In this document: piece after piece, positions 37,618 to 48,462 of the stretch
Numbering within the stretch: the stretch's first letter is position 1
Layout of the letters: each line of letters starts with the position of its first letter
Position numbers and translations under genes: made by a program
The notes under the pieces: model-generated
Databases searched by the model: none
The model's input: only the letters and a program-made list of their open reading frames with translations
What the model was told of the DNA's origin: nothing
Assembly: GCA_036873755.1 (NCBI GenBank)
Contig: JAVTVY010020479.1
Location: 1-64,000, forward strand
Reading direction: 5' to 3'
From: Hanleya hanleyi
Lineage: Eukaryota > Mollusca > Polyplacophora > Lepidopleurida > Hanleyidae
Length of the DNA: 64,000 nucleotides

Positions 37618-37778
37618 AAATTGAAGCGATATGCAAGAGGTGGGAAAATTTGGTGACTAAAAAGCAATCATATGACTCCACAGGAAAGCTTCTCTCGGCA
37701 CCTCACATTCAAACCCAAGAATACGGTGAATTCCTAGCACCTCAGTTTTTCTGACCTCTTGCATATCGCTCCAATTTA
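37618..37778. mobile_element. fold-back derivative of the short repeat family
   Basis: The 24-bp ends, containing GCGATATGCAAGAGGT and its complement, are inverted with one mismatch. The interior repeats the 5' box of the short family (CTAAAAAGCAATCATATGAC). No core is present. Confidence 0.65.
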
Positions 37779-38450
37779 CATATACCAGAAACAAAGTATC
37801 ACGCTGACAAAGTGAAGGAGCACAACTGATGTGCATGACAAATTGTTAATGATATGGAATAGATCTATGTATATATTCTCGTATCAGCAATGGCATGCCA
37901 CGTATTTTTCTATGACATTTTCTTTGTTGTCTTGAACAATCGAGAGGTCTCTTGCAAGAATTACATAACTCCGATCAGCACAAACTATATGTAATATACC
38001 CAAAGGATATAGAATAGCTAGTAACCAAATGATTTTTGTTTGGGCAATTGATTCCCCCTGTCGTCAAATTAAATTATGGTGCTCAGAAGATCGCATGAGT
38101 AGCGCATTATCAGATCATCTAACATTCTCTGGCATCAATAATTAACATTTTGACCGTAGACTTCCTGTACAAACACGTGGACCAACGTCGTCACGTCATG
38201 TTCCAGGAATTTATTATAACATCTATTTAACACAGGATTTATGTTCCTCAAAAATAAGCGTATGGGCAAACAATAGCAAAAACATCCACGAAAACTAAAT
38301 AATGTGTGTGATTTTGTAGTTTTTGCTCGCGAATTTTTTGCAAATATAATCTAGCCAGTCTCGAGCAAAAAAATTATGGGTGAAAAATATTTTATTCGAA
38401 ACAATATCAAATTGTAAAATCACTTCATTTGACCAATTTCCTACTGGATA
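37779..38450. other. no gene recognised
   Basis: AT-rich sequence without supported frames, repeats or motifs. Confidence 0.4.
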
Positions 38451-39409
38451 TACAAGCGTCTAGTCCGTCATTCAATATTCAGCCGTCGTTCATTGAAGAA
38501 TTTCCGCGCCCATAATCCAAAGACCTAATTCATATAATAACATTAGCATCAAATTAAGAGAATAAATCATAGAATACATAAAACTAGGCTAATTTCCTGC
38601 AAGAGATGCGTTCAACAATTTTCAATGATGCCATCATGATATTCAAAAATATCCAATCCGAATCGTTGATCAGTATTCTTAATCCATATGATTTTATTTG
38701 TAATGTCGTTATCTAGAGTATGCTGTGTCTCAGTCACGCTTTGATTGTGACTGTTCATATGAACACTACGAGGATCCTGAAATACATAGGTTCATATGGC
38801 CCCTAACTCCGGGTTAAGCGGAAGTTACGAAACGTACCGCCATAGATCTTGCACGCTACGCTCGTATTTTGCTATAAGCATGCGATATGTATCGCCAAAT
38901 TTGAGAAACTTCGAGTGGAGGCGTTTGATGATATAGTCCTGTTTTATAAGTTTATACAATAACGTTTTGTGACGTTGATTAAAATCGTCACATTTAAAAC
39001 AGGATCTAGGAAATGCTACTAGGCGAGGTATGTATACGCCAAATATAGCTCCCTTCGGTATATTACTGCCCAGATAGGGACAGTTTACGATGTCGAAATT
39101 GTAATCATCTCTTTTGTCGTAAAGTCGACGCTAGAGAAGGCCCGCTTCAGTTTTTTAGAGATTTAGGTCTAAATAAGATGTGCAGTTTGGGTCATCTGTA
39201 GTTTCCTTCAAATCCAGTGAAAGTGGATATATGTCATTCACATGCGTCATATATATAGCGATTTTCCGTAACAAGAAGTTCGTCTGAAAAGCGTTAGGTG
39301 AATGAGAAGGAACGGGCTTTCAAATGATCTGTTTTTGAAAGTGTCTGCATATGGTCGTATTCATAAGATAACATATTTAGGTCAGCAAAAAGGGGTACAC
39401 AATTAGTAC
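38451..39409 (-). mobile_element. PLE copy, about 960 bp, minus strand
   Basis: Runs from the 3' terminus (CAAGCGTCTAGTCCGTCATT at 38,453) through a damaged core (about 38,726-38,822, 3' end deleted) into the reverse transcriptase. The coding match ends near the complement of the GTNC-type codons that follow the GIPMG motif at 39,409. Relative to the 62-kb copy it has many substitutions and small deletions. No intact frame remains. Confidence 0.75.
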
Positions 39410-40029
39410 AACTGACCAAAGGTCAACTGACCAACAAGCGTGTAGGTGTCAACGACATACAAGCGATAACATAACCAACTGCGGTGGCAATTCTTTGGTA
39501 CTATATAACATCGTAGTTTGCTATGAACTCATGTGAACCCATATGCTGATATTTCGATTACACTTTACCGATACCCACAGATATCTCAGGGGCCACGAGT
39601 GATTATCAGATTTATTAAGTTCCTGTATCTCCGACACTTCTTCTGTTTGTGTACATTTTGTCACATTTACGTACATGACCACATCGCCCTGACACTTTGA
39701 TACATGACTCGAAGAACTGTGAGGATTTGGTAACCCTAGCTGCGAACCTTAACTGCAAGATACGATTCAACGACGCACGTTCTTATTCAGAAAATTGCAA
39801 TCTGTAACACATGCATGACGCCGTTAATATGAGCCCCATATTGTTGACTGACATAAAGGTCAAATTTACAGTTTGGTGAATCTCGAGGTCTATGACCATT
39901 AGCAGAATATACGGCAATGCTATGAAATGGTGTTTGGAAAATCTACCTTTAGTATCAACAGTGCAAAGTTCGCAAATTATGAAAAAATATACACCAAACA
40001 GCTAAATATTCTGATGACTATACCATATT
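39410..40029. other. no gene recognised
   Basis: No repeat or motif is supported. The array to the right begins gradually, so diverged unit sequence may extend into the end of this stretch. Confidence 0.35.
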
Positions 40030-42666
40030 CACGGCGAAAAACGGGCGTCCATTGCGGGGGGAACTGTGACGAAACTAGCTCGATCTCACATATACTTTTG
40101 TTTAATTACAACACATATAAGGGAAGTGGGAAGAGGTGCCGACATACTGACAGAGCCACATGACTTCACAGTATAGTCTTCTGGTTAACCTGTTCTAAAG
40201 GACATATCAATAATCTAACGATTCGTGATATGTGTTGTATCTCAGGTACGCTTTTATTGTACCTGTTCATGTGGCAACTTGGATGACATGACCACACGGC
40301 CCCTAGCACCGGCATAAGCGGTATTAGATACAAATCTAGAGCTATGATGGAAATGCTCTGACAACTCGTATATTGATAATTGGTGAGCTGTTTCGCTGTG
40401 ACAACTCGTACACTGGGGATTGGTGAGATGTATCGTCGTCAGATGAAAATGACGGCATTTAACACAAGCGACTAGTCTGTAAGGCCCGATGTCGACCCAG
40501 CATCAACTTCCCACAAATGCCAACATATATCAAAGACCAAAAGGTCTGTACAGGGGGCGGGCCTCGGGGACGAAACGTCCACCAGAAGAATCTCGCCATA
40601 TACAGGTAAAAATTACAACACATATGAGGGAAGTGGGAAGAGGTGCCGACATACTGACAGAGCTACATGACTTCACAGTATAGTCTTCCGGTTAACCTAT
40701 TCTAAATCACATACCAAGAATCTAACGATTCGTGATATGTGTTGTATCTCAGGTACGCTTTTATTGTACCTGTTCATGTGGCAACTTGGATGATATGACC
40801 ACACGGCCCCTAGCACCGGCATAAGCGGTATTAGATACAAATCTAGAGAGCTATGATGGAAATACTCTGACAACTCGTATACTGGTAAATGGTGAGCTGT
40901 TTCGCTGTGACAACTCGTACCTTGGAGATTGGTGAGCTGTATCGTCGTCAGATGTAAATGACGGCATTTAACTAGTAGGCCCGATGTCGACCCAGCCCGA
41001 TGTCGACCCAGCATCAACTTCCCACAAATGTCAACATATATCAAAGACCAAAAGGTCTGTACAGGGGGCGGGCCTCGGGGACGAAACGTCCACCAGCAGA
41101 ATCTCGCCATATACAGGTAAAAATTACAACACATATAAGGGAAGTGGGAAGAGGTGCCGACACACTGGCAGAGCCACATGACTTCACAGTATAGTCTTCC
41201 GGTTAACCTATTCTAAAGCACATACCAAGAATCTAACGATTCGTGATATATGTTGTATCTCAGGTACGCTTTTATTGTACCTGTTCATGTGGCAACTTGG
41301 ATGATATGACCACACGGCCCCTAGCACCGGCATAAGCGGTATTAGATACAAATATAGAGAGCTATGATGGAAATGCTCTGACAACTCGTACATTGGTAAT
41401 TGGTGAGCTGTTTCGTCGTCAGATAAAAATGACGGCATTTAGCACAAAAGACTAGTCTGTAAGGCCCGATGTCGACCCAGCATCAACTTCCCACAAATGC
41501 CAACATATATCAAAGCCCAAAAGGTCTGTACAGGGGGCGGGCCTCGGGGACGAAACGTCCACCAGCAGAATCTCGCCATATACAGGTAAAAATTACTACA
41601 CATATAAGGGAAATGGGAAGAGGTGCCGGCATACTGGCAGAGCCACATGACTTCACAGTATTGTCTTCCGGTTAACCTATTCTAAAGCACATACCAAGAA
41701 TCTAACGATTCGTGATATGTGTTGTATCTCAGGTACGCTTTTATTGTACCTGTTCAGGTGGCAACTTGGATAATATGACCACACGGCCCCTAGCACCGGC
41801 ATAAGCGGCATTAGATACAAATATAGAGAGCTATGATGGAAATGCTCTGACAACTCGTACATTGGTAACTGGTGAGCTGTTTCGTCGTCAGATGAAAATG
41901 ACGGCATTTAACACAAAAGACTAGTCTGTAAGGCCCGATGACGACCCAGCATCAACTTCCCACAAATGCCAACATATATCAAAGACCAAAATGTCTGTAC
42001 AGGGGGCGGGCCTCGGGGACGAAACGTCCACCAGCAGAATCTCGCCATATACAGGTAAAAATTACAACACATATAAGGGAAGTGAGCAGAGGTGCCGACA
42101 TACTGGCAGAGCCACATGTCTTCACAGTATAGTCTTCCGGTTAATCTATTTTAAAGCACACACCAAGAATCTAACGATTCGTGATATGCGTTGTATCTCA
42201 GGTACGCTTTTATTGTACCTGTTCATGTGGCAACTTGGATGATAGGACCACACGGCCCCTAGCACCGGCATAAGCGGTATTAGATACAAATATAAAGAGC
42301 TATGATGGAAATGCTCTGACAACTCGTACATTGGTAATTGGTGAGCTGTTTCGTCGTCAGATGAAAATGACGGCATTTAACACAAAAGACTAGTCTGTAA
42401 GGCCCGATGTCGACCCAGCATCAACTTCCCACAAATGCCAACATATATCAAAGACCAAAGGTCTGTACAGGGGGCGGGCCTCGGGGACGAAACGTCCACC
42501 AACAGAATCTCGCCATATACAGGTAAAAATTACAACACATATAAGGGAAGTGGGAAGAGGTGCCGACATACTGGCAGAGCCACATGACTTCACAGTATAG
42601 TCTTCCGGTTAACCTATTCTAAAGCACATACCAAGTATCTAACGATTCGTGATACGTGTTGTATCT
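40030..42666 (+). repeat. tandem array of 469-511-bp units, each with a foldable core
   Basis: Cores begin at 40,237, 40,744, 41,255, 41,724 and 42,193, and a cut sixth at 42,661. Spacings are 507, 511, 469, 469 and 468. The first two units are longer because an internal 'tgacaactcgta' segment is duplicated. Each unit also holds the box CGATGTCGACCCAGCATCAA, a GC-rich segment (CAGGGGGCGGGCC then GGACGAAACGTCC, a short hairpin) and 'gaggtgccgacatactg'. Units are nearly identical, so the array is young or homogenised. The minus-strand frames of 69-160 codons and plus-strand frames of 64-83 codons recur per unit and are not credible genes. Confidence 0.85.
40237..40331 (+). ncRNA. best-formed copy of the putative structured core
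   Basis: Outer stem GTATCT/AGATAC; hairpin CAGGTAC/GTACCTG with seven perfect pairs around loop GCTTTTATT; second stem TGTGG/CCACA; then GGCCCCTAGCACCGGC and ATAAGCGG. Copies at 40,744, 41,255, 41,724 and 42,193 keep all the stems. On the complementary strand the hairpin loop reads AATAAA. The function is unknown; I exclude a hammerhead core. Confidence 0.45.
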
Positions 42667-42711
42667 GAGGACGACGGCTGAATTATGAATGACGGACCAG
42701 ACGCTTGTAAT
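42667..42711 (+). mobile_element. PLE 3' terminus fused to the end of the array
   Basis: Immediately after the GTATCT of the sixth core comes GAGGACGACGGCTGAATTAT and the PLE end ACGCTTGTAAT. Only about 45 bp of PLE is present. Confidence 0.65.
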
Positions 42712-44609
42712 ATACAGACACACACACGTATGCTCGTGTGTCAGGCTAATTTATGCCGAACAGATATACGTGAATGATTATGTGGGATAATATATGCAGG
42801 TGATTTTGTTTAGTGTGTATTTTATTTTAGATAATACTGTGCATTATAAGCCTTGGATGTCTACATACCGGATATTCGTTTTCGTGAAATACAAATAGGT
42901 CCTTTAGTAATAAAGAAATACGAATAGGTCCTGAAATCAAATGTGGTCAGTCATGCTGAATTCTATAACACTTACACCTATTACACACTGATAACCGTAC
43001 AATTATTAGACGATTTAGCACGGTTAAGAACTTTGTGACGTATGAAATCTACACTCGTGATCTTGACAAGCACAGGTGTTCACTCGGGATAAACCATTTC
43101 ACACGGCGGGTGATAAATGGCAGGACAAATTCTCGTCTGCCTATACAATCCAATAAACAAATAGAATGGATACCCTGCAAGTAGGAACTTTAGTTTATCG
43201 TAAAGGCAGAAAATGTACATGGCAGTGTGACTATGCGTCACAGGACCTACGAAGTAAGGTAGGCATTAGGACAGGCACTGAGCTCTTGGCAACCCCCCCC
43301 CCCCCCCCAGCCCCAAGTTGAAATCCTGCCTATATTAAGATGGGCACATGCAGCCCAAGTCAGAATCACCAGAGATTTTCATCAAAAACCACCAGAAATT
43401 TTCGATTAAAACAATATTGAATATTTTGTTGAAGATTAAAAGTGATGGGATTGAATGAATAGTTTACCAGTGCTGATGTGAATCTGTGACACACCAACAC
43501 ACTCTGTGGCAGTGATTCTGTGACACACCAACCATGCCAACACACTCCGTGCCAGTGATTCTGTATCCCTTAATCAAGGAATCAAAATTTGAAATGACAA
43601 GAAAAATTTAGACATAATTACACATGTAATGTTTTTGTTTAAATTATATCCCAGTGTGATACTTTTCTACAGTATCAGTACTATGTTACTATCTGTAGCG
43701 GTTGAAACCCAGCAAAACTTAAACAATTAAAACCAGTAAAGAAATTTGTCTGTTGAATAACAGAAAATATGGTATGGAGATTTGAATGAGTAAACTACTA
43801 AACAACTTACATGATACCAACAAAATTTCCCAACACAAGCTGGTAAATTCCTTGGGTGGCTTGCAGGATGGCTTTGTTTCATCCTCAGTAAACTTTTATC
43901 ATTGTCGCTCACAGGCTAATCTGAAGGATACCACATCTATCTTTGTTCTGCTGGGTTATTGCACAGTCTGACTTAATTGGTTGATGTAGGATATTTCACC
44001 AGCAGTGGCAATATGACCTAAATTTGAAGCCTGATTTGGTCGGTGATGACATGTTTGGATGTGAAATAGGATACACGTTAAAGACCACAGTTACTATCTT
44101 TAACGATATACTTACTTCTGTGTATTAAGAATGTAATGGTAATGTTGGTAATAGCAGTGAAGATAAATGCACTAACAAATGATGGAAAATTATCATTTCC
44201 TATTTCATTATCCCATCACGTTTTGTACTGTGTTATATACAATGTATACAGTGAAACATACAGGCAATGGTTCCCAATGGACATGACAGTGCAGTCGCTG
44301 AGCTATCAATAAATAATAAAAAAAATAATTAAAAATCAAATTTTCATCAGAATTCGGTCAGCTCAGAACTTGCTGGTAACAATGCCCTAATGCACGTTCA
44401 TGCCAAAAATCATGGTTCTAATGTCAATGGTTCTCCTTATTTTGCCGACGAAAGGATTCGGATGGACTGACTGACTCACTCATTACCGGACAATTTGCGA
44501 TCTGTAGCCTACTTCGTAGGAATAATCGCAGATATTTACAAACCAATTGGGACACACGAGTGTTACACAATAAGAAACAGATCAACATGAGAAACAAGAC
44601 GTGCTTTCA
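42712..44609. other. no gene; scattered simple repeats
   Basis: A C-run at about 43,292-43,310, a two-copy tandem near 43,485-43,565 containing GTGACACACCAAC and CAGTGATTCTGT, and a dispersed-repeat-like stretch near 44,340-44,470. Two overlapping frames at 43,727-43,971 have no motif. Confidence 0.45.
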
Positions 44610-44850
44610 GATAGGATTTATCTAGAGAAGCGGAGATCGAAGAGTTCATGAGAGACTCAGATGATGAATCTCTTCTTGCTGTTTTAAATGCAGACACAAC
44701 ACGAGTGTGATCAGCTGAACAAAGGTAGACTTTCCTCCGTTGACGATGAGAAATTAAGAGATCTGGCTAACAAACGAAATGAACCAGGGACCGACAGGCA
44801 AACGAAATGGGGAATACGGATATTTTTTGTTGATAATCAATTTGAGTAGT
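44610..44850 (+). pseudogene. fragment resembling the start of a DUF3504/Crypton-type protein
   Basis: One frame encodes SREAEIEEFMRDSDDESLLA. After a frame break another encodes DDEKLRDLANKRNEPGT followed by DRQTKWGIRIF. The second stretch resembles the helical segment (NT..TKW...IF) before the recombinase-like domain in Crypton-derived and QRICH/ZMYM-type proteins. A stop follows at 44,849. It is probably a broken exon or transposon piece, and the family call is tentative. Confidence 0.3.
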
Positions 44851-44861
44851 GCAATAGAATA

Positions 44862-45030
44862 GAAATAATGTTTTCATAGGCTTGCTAAATCGTTATTTTA
44901 CGCACGGTTTAATATTGTGGAGGAGTTTATAAATTTTAGGGCGCGGGCTTCGCCCTTGCCCTAAAATATTTTCCCATACTAACCGTGAGTAAAATAACGA
45001 TTTATCACGCCTATGAAAACATTATTTCTT
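44862..45030. mobile_element. fold-back element, 169 bp
   Basis: Arms of about 49 bp (44,862-44,910 and 44,981-45,029) are inverted with few mismatches and contain AATGTTTTCATAGGC and TAAATCGTTATTTTAC. The tip, TTTTAGGGCGCGGGC to GCCCTAAAAT, is itself a hairpin. Confidence 0.75.
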
Positions 45031-45864
45031 AAATAGACTATAGTGACGCGGGCGTGACACCGACTGGCCAAGCACAAGCAGACGACAAAACAGCGATCCA
45101 ACACTTACAGCAGTGAACTGATGAACAAAGCGATGACTGCAGCGATATTTTAATTGCAGCTAGAAGAGCTATTCACATATGGATAGAACCGATATAAATT
45201 AAATGCGGACGAAACACCTGGACGATGGTTCTTCATAGCATGATAGGTCTTTGATCCCCAAATCGGGACTGGATTTGGATAAATTCACCAGATTTTAAGG
45301 TTGTATTTTGCTTCGCCGTTCTCGCAAATAAAATTGGTTCATTGCTTTCAAGATATATATATTCAATGAATTAAATTTCATTTGCTTGTATCTTTTTTGA
45401 CCCCGTTTCCTACGTTGAAGAACCCCGCCCAGGTTGAAGATGATCGGCCTATTCACTGTGCCGAGTATCGCCGTCGATTCCGATAGCGTTACTGTAAAGG
45501 GAATTCACTTTCTGTCGATAATGGCGCTTCAAAAAACATGTTAATCGTGGGAAATAGGCCTACTGTGAAGGAAGAAATATATATCCCGATTGGGGTGAGT
45601 CGCTCTACTAAAATATTCCTTGATAAATGTATTATAATCGATGAACAACATTTTGCAGGTGTGTTAATTAATAAAAATGTCATTAACCAAGTGTTCTCAG
45701 CCAGCCAATACGGCGGATCTCGCACCTATAACCAGGCCAATATGAGAACACTTGGTGAATAACAAAATAATATTCCATGTATACTGGATGACGCCCCAGT
45801 ATATTGGGAGGAACTAATAAAAGCGCGGAATTGAATAAACAAACCCGTACTTCATCGGCGGAGG
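45031..45864. other. upstream flank of GPCR copy B
   Basis: No gene is supported. A small inverted repeat, CCAAGTGTTCTCA and TGAGAACACTTGG, lies at about 45,690-45,755. Nothing clearly matches the flank upstream of copy C beyond the last about 100 bp. Confidence 0.45.
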
Positions 45865-45872
45865 TATATATG
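45865..45872 (+). promoter_or_regulatory. TATA-like element upstream of GPCR copy B
   Basis: TATATATG followed by ATCGAT lies 71 bp before the ATG. Copy C has TATATATAA and ATCGAT at the same distance (70 bp). Conservation of spacing in both duplicates supports a core promoter. Confidence 0.45.
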
Positions 45873-45935
45873 ATCGATTAAAACGAGGAACCGACATACA
45901 GGGATGGCATTCGTGAGTGATATATACCGTCCCAG

Positions 45936-46737
45936 ATGTACTCCACCACAGATAACTTTACTGCTGCCAATAATGTGGTATTCTTGGAAGCAAATATGAG
46001 CAACAGTTCTGGGGTCGACGGGAACGGCAAAGAACTTCCACCACTAAAATTATTAGAGATATTGGTCAATATCATATTCTGCTTCGTTGGTTCGTCTATC
46101 TGCCTTCTGAATGGTATTGTAATTGTAGGATTCATAAAAGAGAAGCGGGTGCGTGAGACGCCCGGTAACGTCTTCATCCGAAATCTTGCAACATCTGATG
46201 CGCTAATTGGAATTTTTATATTGTATGTCGTGGTATTAAACTTATGTCGATTGGAAAACGACTATGAGTACCTGTTCCGGATGGGATTCATTTGCTCTTT
46301 CTTCTTGGCTTCCACGTTTTTCCTGAGCCTCCTGACAATCGACCGTTACCTAAAAATTACAATGCACCTACGGTACGAGTCCATTGTGACCACCCGGACT
46401 CACCACATAGTTTGTTCCATCACCTGGTTAGCTTGTGTCATAGTCGGATTGCTTCCATTAGCTGGATGGCATAAGCCTGACGTGAAAAGTCTAAGCTTCT
46501 TTGGAACTTTCACAGTCAGCTACATCATCAGTTTTTTCGTCCTGGGTTTTATTTTACCAATGATTTCCATGATATTTGCTTACTCCAGTCTCTACATGAT
46601 TTCAAGACAACACGCTAGAAGAATTGCCTCTCAGATACAAACAACGACAGATATGAAAGACAGAAGTAAACATCGAAAAGTAATCAAGTCCATATTTCTG
46701 CTGATTGGAGCTTACTTGGTCTGCTGGATGCCATTAG
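45936..46737 (+). CDS. class A GPCR, first exon (TM1-TM6), copy B
   Basis: Encodes 267 residues plus one base of a split codon before the donor GTATGT at 46,738. The N-terminus has sequons at residues 7, 20 and 23. TM1 is about 42-66 (N59), TM2 about 78-101 with LATSD (D88), TM3 ends in DRY at 136-138, TM4 has W164, TM5 has P208 and Y216, and TM6 has CWMP at 263-266. A long basic third cytoplasmic loop lies between TM5 and TM6. There is no Cys at the usual TM3 position (it is Y112) and none in the second extracellular loop, so the common disulfide is absent, as in several melanocortin/S1P/cannabinoid-type receptors. The closest flavour is the adenosine/melanocortin group; the ligand is unknown. 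Reading past the donor gives only 44 further residues before a stop, without a helix 7. A terminal exon such as that at 18,886 is needed, and none was recognised downstream. Confidence 0.85.
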
Positions 46738-47207
46738 GTATGTACGAACACTTTACTAATGCTTTTCATTCTGTTATGCCTCTGTTCCTTTCTGCGCACA
46801 GGATAAACGTTCAAAACATGCATAATCATCCCCCATACCTTGAATTTGTTTATTTCTTTTTCCATTACTGACGCTTTGTTCAGATGTTTTGGGGCCTGTT
46901 AACGGTAATAGCACGCAAACGAGTGAAATGATTTAAGAAATAGCAACTTGTTCCCATTTGATGGAATATAAAAAAATATCAATTATTTTAACGACTGAAA
47001 CGACAGTCAGTGGCTTGCAAGCTTTTAGTTGCCACAATGGGCCAGTAATGGGTTAAGAAGTAAACTGAGATATACTTTGGCTGAAACATTTTTTGGTTCG
47101 AGACAAAGTATCCACATGTGTTTTGGCAAGACATCCGTGTTATGGTGGTGATATACTGTTTTAGGACTCCGTCTACGAAGTAGATCAGGGTGCATCAAGT
47201 GCTTAAA

Positions 47208-47239
<32 letters not shown>

Positions 47240-47415
47240 TTCTTGTTATGTCCCTCTGTCTGTTTGTCTGTCATAATTAAACCATGTTGGCTTACCAAGC
47301 ATTCTTCGGAGATGAGCGCTTGCTATTTAGGTGGAGAAATATTAATTTGTGTCAAAATAATCAGGTTTTATCTTTTCCCCTATCAAATCATTTAAGTGCA
47401 GTCTACCGTTCATAA
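46738..47415 (+). other. start of the copy B intron
   Basis: Matches 55,789-56,450 downstream of copy C throughout, including a GTCT microsatellite (47,208-47,275 against 56,250-56,310). This confirms that the duplicated unit extends well past the exon. Confidence 0.7.
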
Positions 47416-47419
47416 TCAA

Positions 47420-47513
47420 TTACAAGCGTCTGGCCCGTCATTCATAATTAGCCGTCGTCCATAAAGAATATTCGCGTCCATAATACAAAGGCCTATTCCA
47501 TATTTCATATAAT
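47420..47513 (-). mobile_element. PLE 3' tail, about 94 bp, in the copy B intron
   Basis: Terminus CAAGCGTCTGGCCCGTCATT on the minus strand, truncated at about 47,513. It is absent from copy C, so it inserted after the duplication. Confidence 0.7.
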
Positions 47514-48462
47514 AAGGGACCGGTCAAAATTTATGAAAAAAATGTAGCTAAAAAAAAGTGCCACCCTCTAGTGACACTAAAAACAGTTCTGACCCACAAT
47601 GAGGCGTCCAAAAAAACCCTCACCCCCTTCACAACAGAGAAACAAATTCACGAAAGTCAATACCGGTACAGTTGTATATATTTAATGGTAAAAGAAAACA
47701 GGAGGTTGTACATAAATGGTGTATTAACTCATCATCCCTTTTAATATTAGTTAGCTTGGAGCCTTCCAGTAATTCGAAGCATGGAAACGACAGGTACAGG
47801 TATTTGTATACTGGACATATCATAATCATGACAACAAAATTCCGCTTGAATCAATCCCACCATACTCAGAGTAACTGTGTGTAATGTGTTGGTTTCTAAC
47901 TGTAATAAAGTGTGAACATGAACCATGCAAAGCACAGAGAACCCCTTGGACTTGGAGGTATTTGAATAGGGCCCTGGTAGATGAAGAAACGTTTGATAGC
48001 AACAAGCAATTGGTGACAAATTGAAAGCTTATGCATATGCGATTTAATTTGAGTTCTTCAGTATATATGGTAGTAACAAGTTACCTAGTTTGACCACTAT
48101 TTTGACCTAGTGACCCCCACCCCCCCAAAAAGAAACTAGAGCCTTAGGCACTGAAACGGGGCTATTTAAATGTAAAATAGGCTGATGGAATAATTCCACT
48201 AACTCTTTGATGTTCCATCTCATGGCGAAGAGCCATACTTGTAGTCTCACACATTCCTCTCAACAAGGATCTCTAGAGCATTAGTGTAATTGTACACATA
48301 TATATATTTTTTTTAAAAACGCTGGGACAGATATTTATTATGAAACCAACCTGATGAAATGATAAAATAATGTCTTCACTGCATGTTACCAATATTTGTA
48401 AAAAAAATCACTTTTTTCAGACAATCGAAAGCATATCCTTCAGCAGTAAATAACAATACGAA
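47514..48462. other. inserted sequence absent from copy C, no gene
   Basis: Part of the about 3.6 kb (47.42-51.05 kb) present in copy B but not C. Frames at 47,629-48,019 on both strands overlap and show no motif. Confidence 0.45.

Noticed and set aside
40697..41179. 160-codon minus-strand frame in the array as a gene
   Set aside because: Shorter versions of the same protein recur in every unit with stops at different points, as expected for an open frame created by a young tandem repeat.
40030..42666. Hammerhead ribozyme in the tandem units (retrozyme idea)
   Set aside because: The plus strand has GGACGAAACGTCC, but no CTGANGA partner in the right place. The minus strand has CTGACGA directly followed by CGAAAC, which leaves no stem II. 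No complete hammerhead core was found in any unit, the PLE tails or the dispersed copies.
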